This document shows, piece by piece, positions 40,272 to 44,399 of a stretch of DNA of 44,399 nucleotides (within the stretch, counting starts at the first letter, position 1; each line of letters begins with the position of its first letter). Both the position numbers and the translations under genes were made by a program. Source of the stretch: Streptomyces sp. DH41. Lineage in GTDB: Bacteria; Actinomycetota; Actinomycetes; Streptomycetales; Streptomycetaceae. The stretch spans positions 1 to 44,399 of the forward strand of contig NZ_JARVKY010000040.1 of the NCBI RefSeq assembly GCF_029813785.1. Direction: 5' to 3'. Under the pieces are notes generated by a model. The model searched no databases. It worked only from the letters and a program-made list of their open reading frames with translations, and was not told the DNA's origin.

Positions 40272-41468
40272 ATGTCCCGTCCTCGCGCCCATGTCGCGAT
40301 GGTCGGCGTCCCCATCGTCAGCCATGTCCTGCCCAGCCTCGCGCTCATCCGTGAACTGGTGGACCGCGGGCACCGGGTCACCTACGCCAACGACCCGTTC
40401 GTGGCCGACCGGATCGAGTCCGCCGGCGCGGAGCTGGTGCCCTGCACCTCCACGTTGCCCGTCGCGGACAACGCCTGGCCCGCCGATCCCATAGCAGCGG
40501 CGAGCCTCTTCCTCGACGACGCCGTCCAGGCGCTCCCGCAACTGCGCGCCGCCTACGACGAGGATCCGGCCGACCTGTATCTCTACGACATCGGCGCCCA
40601 TGCCGCGCGCGCCCTCGCCGAAGCCCAGGGCCGCCCCCTCGTGCAGCTGTCCCCGACGTTCGTCGGCTGGGACGGCTACCAGGAGGAAGTCGCGGCGCAG
40701 CTGCGGAAGCTGCCGGGCGCCGACGCGTACCGGGACAGGTTCGCACGGTGGCTCGGCGACTGCGGTGCGACCACCACGGACGTGGACACGTTCTCCGGCC
40801 CGCCCGCCCGGGCCCTCGCCCTGATCCCGCGAGCGATGCAGCCACACGCCGATCGAGTCGACACCGACACGGTGACCTTCGTCGGCCCCTGCTTCGACAC
40901 CCGAGCGGACACGGAGGGCTGGACCCGCCCGGCGACCGCGGACAACGTGCTGCTGGTCTCGCTCGGCTCGGCATACACGCGCCAGGCCGCGTTCTACCGC
41001 CAGTGCATAGCGGCCTTCGGCGAGCTGCCCGGCTGGCACGTCGTACTCCAGATCGGCAAGTACACCGACCCCGAGGAACTCGGCACCGTCCCGCCCAACG
41101 TCGAAGTGCACTCCTGGGTCCCGCAGCGGGCGATCCTGGAACAGGCCGACGCCTTCGTCACCCACGCCGGCATGGGCGGCTGCGGCGAAGGGCTCCTCGC
41201 CGGCGTTCCCATGATCGCCGTGCCGCAGGGAGCCGAGCAGTTCATGAACGCCGACCGGCTCGTGGAACTCGGCGTCGCTCGCCGTGTGGACACCGCTGAC
41301 GCCACCGCCGAGACCCTCCGCACGGCACTGAACGACCTGGTCACGGACCCGGAACGCATCGACCGGTCCAAGCAGTTGCAGGCCGCCGCCCGGGCCGAGG
41401 GCGGCACCCCGCGCGCCGCCGACCTCATCGAGAACAGACTGGCCGCCGCCGAGGGCCCCGCACTCTGA
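40272..41468 (+). CDS. mgt: Macrolide-inactivating glycosyltransferase (GT1, MGT type)
   Basis: 398 residues, ATG 40272 some 58 bases after vat. HVAMVGVPIVSHVLPSLALI is the acceptor-domain opening with the catalytic His region; DRGHRVTYANDPFVADRIES continues. The donor domain starts near 225: NVLLVSLGSAYTRQAAFYRQ, then GTVPPNVEVHSWVPQRAILE and ADAFVTHAGMGGCGEGLLAG. HAGMGG with the following Glu is the UDP-sugar motif, and VPMIAVPQGAEQFMNADRLV the downstream contact. MGT enzymes such as OleD and MgtA add a sugar to the 2'-OH of macrolide desosamine in the cytoplasm. Related enzymes glycosylate other natural products, so the acceptor is inferred partly from the vat neighbour. Confidence 0.9.
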   Translation: MSRPRAHVAMVGVPIVSHVLPSLALIRELVDRGHRVTYANDPFVADRIESAGAELVPCTSTLPVADNAWPADPIAAASLFLDDAVQALPQLRAAYDEDPADLYLYDIGAHAARALAEAQGRPLVQLSPTFVGWDGYQEEVAAQLRKLPGADAYRDRFARWLGDCGATTTDVDTFSGPPARALALIPRAMQPHADRVDTDTVTFVGPCFDTRADTEGWTRPATADNVLLVSLGSAYTRQAAFYRQCIAAFGELPGWHVVLQIGKYTDPEELGTVPPNVEVHSWVPQRAILEQADAFVTHAGMGGCGEGLLAGVPMIAVPQGAEQFMNADRLVELGVARRVDTADATAETLRTALNDLVTDPERIDRSKQLQAAARAEGGTPRAADLIENRLAAAEGPAL

Positions 41469-41847
41469 AGCACTGCCGCTTCCGTTTCCCCGGCCGGCGC
41501 CGTCCTCGACCGAGGGCCTTCCGCCGCAGGACGAGCGTGGAAGAACGTCTTCACGGCGTCGCGGTAGTCGTGACAGAGGGCTGCGGCAAGCTTCCCCTAC
41601 GTCGTTGTCTCTTGCTGATCTCCTCGGGTGCGGGAGCGGACTGTCTGACCAGCGAGCCCATGGCCGCAGATTGTCTTGGACGCGCCGGCAGATCCCGGCC
41701 CTTCCTCACACAGGCTCCGGAAGCGGACCGAGGTGCGTGACCACGCGCTCACGCAGCAGGAGGTATCCCTTCCGGCGGCGGGACAACGGGCCCGGTGGTC
41801 GCCAGTGCCGCATCAGGAAACGTTCGCCCTGTAACAGCGTGGGGCGA
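41469..41847. other. Stretch without a recognisable gene
   Basis: 379 bases after the mgt stop. No domain-bearing frame, no obvious hairpin terminator and no repeat could be seen. Confidence 0.35.
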
Positions 41848-42060
41848 TCAGGTCGAGGTGAGTGGCGCGCTCTTCTCAGCGTCGATCTGGTGGTCCGCCC
41901 AGATGTAGCTTTCAGGAAGCAGGTCCGTGACAGGCACCATCCGGAGGCTGCCCGTCCCGACGAAGACCTTGAGGGATGGGAAGTAGTCGAGAAGGACTTG
42001 GCGGCAGCGGCCGCATGGGGGCACGACGCCTTCGTCCGTCAGGTCGGCGCCCTGCCAACG
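41848..42060 (-). pseudogene. Cytidine deaminase/blasticidin-S deaminase-type C-terminal fragment
   Basis: Reading leftwards from about 42060: WQGADLTDEGVVPPCGRCRQ, VLLDYFPSLKVFVGTGSLRM, VPVTDLLPESYIWADHQIDA, then TGA at 41848. PCGRCRQVLLDY holds the two zinc Cys of the cytidine deaminase fold, and the DLLPESYIWAD ending resembles blasticidin-S deaminases. The N-terminal half with the catalytic Glu and third zinc ligand is not found upstream, where frames carry stops, so the fragment cannot be active. A resistance function in an ancestor is possible because of its position next to the vat-mgt genes. Confidence 0.6.
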
Positions 42061-42221
42061 ATCTGGCGCCCCAGCAGGTCAGAGACTCGACATCCGACAG
42101 GCTCACTGCGACAGGACACGCAAGTCGCAGGCCCGGCAGATGACATGGGCCGCGAGAACCCACAGGATGACGGCTTGGCGTCGGAACGCGCAGCGAGCGG
42201 CCTGAAGACCCAGGCTGATGC

Positions 42222-42826
42222 TCAGGTGGTGCGTGCCCTGATGTGTGCGCGTTCGCCCTGCCGACCGAAGAGGATCAGCAGTTCGGCCGCTCTGCCGTCG
42301 GCGCTCCCAGGAAGTGTGGGAGTCCGGTGTCGAACTCCGCGGCCTCGCCGGGCGGCAGCACGACGTCCTGATCGCCGTGGAGCAGCCGCAACCGTCCGTT
42401 CAGGACGTACAGCCATTCGAACTCGTGCGTCTGTGGCGTCGGTTCGGCCGGAGCGTCCCGGCCGGGAATGAGCATCTTGAACGCCTGCATCCCGCCCGGC
42501 CTGCGGGACAGCGGAATGAACGTCATGCCGTGCCGGTGAAGCGGCTTGAGATGGACGCGGGGGTCGCCGGTGGGCGGGGCGCCCACGAGGTCGTCCAGCG
42601 GGACACCGTAGACGCGGGCCAGTGGGAGGAGCAGTTCCAGGTTGGCGCGGCGCCGGCCGCCCTCCAGCCGGGACAGCGTGCTCTCCGAGATTCCCGTGGT
42701 CGCGGCCAGCTCGGCGAGGGTGATCCGGCGCTGCCGACGCAGCGCGCGCAGCCGCGGGCCGACGGCATCGAGCACGCCCTCAAGGTCGTTCGGGTCGCTC
42801 CGGTCGCCGTCCGTGGTCAGCATCAT
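42222..42826 (-). pseudogene. XRE-cupin regulator with late frameshift
   Basis: From ATG 42826: DAVGPRLRALRRQRRITLAE, LAATTGISESTLSRLEGGRR and LLLPLARVYGVPLDDLVGAP form the helix-turn-helix region. From ~100 a cupin domain follows, FKMLIPGRDAPAEPTPQTHE, FEWLYVLNGRLRLLHGDQDV and VLPPGEAAEFDTGLPHFLGA. The frame then closes at 42275 after a few unrelated residues, while the neighbouring frame continues with DGRAAELLILFGRQGERAHI and stops at 42222. A one-base change near 42300 is responsible. The truncated form still contains nearly the whole cupin and might be functional; hence the pseudogene label is provisional. Confidence 0.7.
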
Positions 42827-42836
42827 GCCGACACAG

Positions 42837-42846
42837 CAAGTTCTTG
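42837..42846. promoter_or_regulatory. Dyad CAAGTTCTTG, candidate operator
   Basis: A 4-base-arm palindrome around TT, extended by a G..C pair. It lies 11 bases before the XRE-cupin start in the divergent region with the methyltransferase gene. Confidence 0.35.
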
Positions 42847-42909
42847 TGCAATTCCGGCCGGTGCTCGGGCAGTCTCATCTCACTACGTCCGATGAGGAGC
42901 GCATCGTCG

Positions 42910-43559
42910 ATGACCGAAAAGACCATGCCCGAGGGGCACTCAGAGCGGCCCGCTTCTGGGAAGAGCACTACCGTTCCCGTGATATGACCACCGGGCGCCG
43001 GGTGAATCCCCTGCTGGTGGAAATCGCCTCCGGGCTCGCGCCTGGGACCGCACTCGACCTGGGCTGCGGCACCGGTGGTGACACTCTCTGGCTGGCCGGT
43101 GCGGGCTGGCGGGTGACCGCCGTCGACGTTTCCGGCACGGTCACGGCACAGGTCGCCGACACGGCTCGCGAACGCGGGCTCGGTGACCTCGTCCACACCG
43201 AGCGGCACGACCCGGCCGTCGGCTTTCCCGAAGGCCGCTTCGACCTGGTGACCGCCCTGTACCTGCAGTCGCCGTTCGACCTGCCGCGCACGCAGGTGTT
43301 GCGGACCGCGGCGCGGGCGCTGGCACCGGGCAGACGGCTACTGATCGTCGACCACGGATCGATCGCCCCGTGGTCGTGGAACCAGGACCACGACGCTTCG
43401 CACCCCACACCGGACGAGATCGCCGCCGGCCTCGCCCTGGACCCGGACGGCTGGTCGATCGAGAGGGCGGCCTCGCCACGACGGATCGCCTCCGGGCCGG
43501 ACGGTCGAACCGCCGAGGTCGTCGACCACGTCCTGCGGATCCGCCGGACCACCGTCTGA
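42910..43559 (+). pseudogene. SAM-dependent class I methyltransferase with N-terminal frameshift
   Basis: ATG 42910 (TEKTMPEGHSERPASGKSTT) is preceded by AGGAG about 11 bases away, but this frame ends after some 25 codons. A one-base shift at about 42950 gives RFWEEHYRSRDMTTGRRVNP, then LAPGTALDLGCGTGGDTLWL (motif I, SAM Gly loop), RVTAVDVSGTVTAQVADTAR with the ribose-binding Asp, and RFDLVTALYLQSPFDLPRTQ. It ends with a TGA at 43557. The methyltransferase is of the TehB-like type. An internal ATG at 42985 could start a 191-residue version lacking the N-terminal helix, so some product may still be made. Confidence 0.7.
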
Positions 43560-43614
43560 GCAGCACCACCCGTCTCACCCGCCTGCTCAGCCGTTCACAC
43601 AGAAGGGCACTTAC

Positions 43615-44103
43615 ATGACGCCCACCCGCCGCCGTGACCTGCCGCCGCCGAGCACCGGCACCTCGGAGAAGGACGTACTGCTCGGCTTCCTCGACTACTT
43701 GCGCGCCTGCATGGCGCCAAGATCGAGGGCATGCCGGAACCGCAGGTGCGCACGCCCAGTGTTCCGTCGGGCACCGACCTGCTGGGACAGGTCAACCACC
43801 TCGCCCACGTGGAGCGTTCCCTGTTCCTCGGTGAGCAGGTCGCCGACTGGCAGGCCACCTTCGCCGCGGCTCCCGGCGACGCGGTCGACGACGTCCTGGC
43901 CGCCTACCGCGGCGCGGCCGCCCGGTCGAACATGGTCGTCCGCGCCGCCTCCCGACCTGACCGCCACCGTCGCCCGCCCGGCGTCCCGGCCGGAGGGACC
44001 GTCCCTGCGGTGGGCGCTCACGCACATGATCGAGGAAACGGGACGTCATGTCGGCCACGCCGACATCCTGCGCGAACTCCTCGATGGAACCACGGGCCGC
44101 TGA
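43615..44103 (+). pseudogene. DinB-like (DUF664) protein with two frameshifts
   Basis: ATG 43615 opens RRDLPPPSTGTSEKDVLLGF and DYLRAC. Near 43715 the sequence moves to another frame for EGMPEPQVRTPSVPSGTDLL, GQVNHLAHVERSLFLGEQVA and AAPGDAVDDVLAAYRGAAAR. Near 43950 it returns to the first frame for RPEGPSLRWALTHMIEETGR and HVGHADILRELLDGTTGR, stop 44103. The His in NHLAHVE and the HVGHAD motif are the usual metal ligands of DUF664 members, often thiol transferases or unknown. The compensating pair of shifts means only the middle third is garbled in the 162-residue frame. Confidence 0.75.
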
Positions 44104-44295
44104 ACCGTCCGGACGGAACCTCGCGCGACACCCGCGGCGTCTGGGTGCACTCCCCCCCCCGAGCGCGCTACTTGCCGAACGCACGTCCTTAAGGCCACGG
44201 ACGGATGCACAGACATGGTCTGCGTGAAGAAGCCGTCAGGCGCTCGGGTGAGCCGTCGACCATCGGTTCGGGGGGGGGTGCCTCTATGTCCTTCG
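44104..44295. other. Short spacer with homopolymer tracts
   Basis: Contains a run of nine or more C at about 44152-44160 and a long G run near 44270. No gene seen. Confidence 0.4.
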
Positions 44296-44399
44296 TCAAG
44301 CGAGTCGAGGGCTCCTCGGCTCGTAGAAGGTTCCGTCGCGGAGCAGGGCGAACAGGACGCTGATGCGATGGCGGGCGAGGCGGAGGAGGGCCTGGGTGT
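44296..44399 (-). CDS. IS110-type transposase, 3' end only (runs off the window)
   Basis: A minus-strand frame that enters at the window edge and stops at TGA 44296-44298: TQALLRLARHRISVLFALLR and DGTFYEPRSPRLA. LARxRxxVLFALLRDGTFYE is the usual last segment of actinomycete IS110-family transposases, after the C-terminal Ser-containing domain. Whether the rest of the element is intact cannot be judged. Confidence 0.65.
   Translation of the reverse strand, partial: TQALLRLARHRISVLFALLRDGTFYEPRSPRLA

Noticed and set aside
1..44399. tRNA, rRNA or CRISPR loci
   Set aside because: No cloverleaf-like T-loop and acceptor pairing, rRNA motif or spaced repeat array was noticed by reading; a covariance-model search would be needed to exclude them.

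Overview
This window comes from a high-GC actinomycete, most probably a Streptomyces. Supporting signs are codon use (G or C almost always in third position), frequent GTG starts, a CebR-type operator before a cellulose-binding glycoside hydrolase, a divergent rheA/hsp18 pair with its operator, MmyB-type XRE regulators, DUF2267 and CGNR proteins. The density of insertion-sequence (IS) debris and broken genes looks like an accessory region, such as a chromosome arm or an eroded island.

Layout. 1-3.5 kb: a partial cupin gene, a chimeric regulator remnant, and a secreted GH + FnIII + CBM2 enzyme behind a perfect CebR box. 3.7-13.1 kb: nested mobile DNA. A gene for a Ser/Thr protein kinase joined to the start of an Hsp70 (DnaK) is cut by an IS481-type element and by a 5.17-kb composite element. 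The composite is flanked by a CTAG duplication and ends in inverted copies of the same IS5-family end. Its cargo is a MerR regulator, a flavin reductase, an FMNH2-dependent monooxygenase and a complete Obg GTPase. 13.1-17.3 kb: gene fragments (transposase, esterase, CGNR) around an intact divergent XRE/DHA2-transporter pair. 17.5-19.5 kb: rheA, hsp18 and a DUF2267 gene.

19.6-24.3 kb: transposase debris, a small secreted protein with two Cys-pair repeats, a solute-binding-like protein without a signal peptide, and an 857-bp IS with perfect ends but a broken transposase. 24.3-27.9 kb: a protein of unknown function diverging from a wing-domain Orn/Lys/Arg decarboxylase. 28.2-29.7 kb: eroded TetR, MFS and GNAT genes. 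29.7-31.4 kb: a rhodanese and a GlxA/FtrA-type regulator. 31.4-35.8 kb: an XRE regulator diverging from a zinc alcohol dehydrogenase, a cupin and two short-chain dehydrogenases. 36.2-38.7 kb: an unknown gene and a divergent HxlR/MFS pair with a nonsense codon in the transporter. 38.8-41.5 kb: TetR diverging from a Vat-type streptogramin A acetyltransferase and a macrolide glycosyltransferase, an apparent antibiotic-inactivation operon. 41.8-44.4 kb: a deaminase fragment, an XRE-cupin/methyltransferase divergent pair and a DinB-like gene, all with frameshifts, then the end of an IS110-type transposase.

The recurrent design is a regulator diverging from one to four enzyme or transporter genes, with a palindrome between them. 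The same TGTACTGGCAGTACA-like palindrome sits 37-38 bases before the start codons of both MmyB-type XRE genes. The most unusual items are the composite element carrying an extra Obg, the kinase-Hsp70 fusion, and the Vat + Mgt pair. Many frameshifts are scattered through the window. I read most as real decay, but sequencing error cannot be excluded from this sequence alone.
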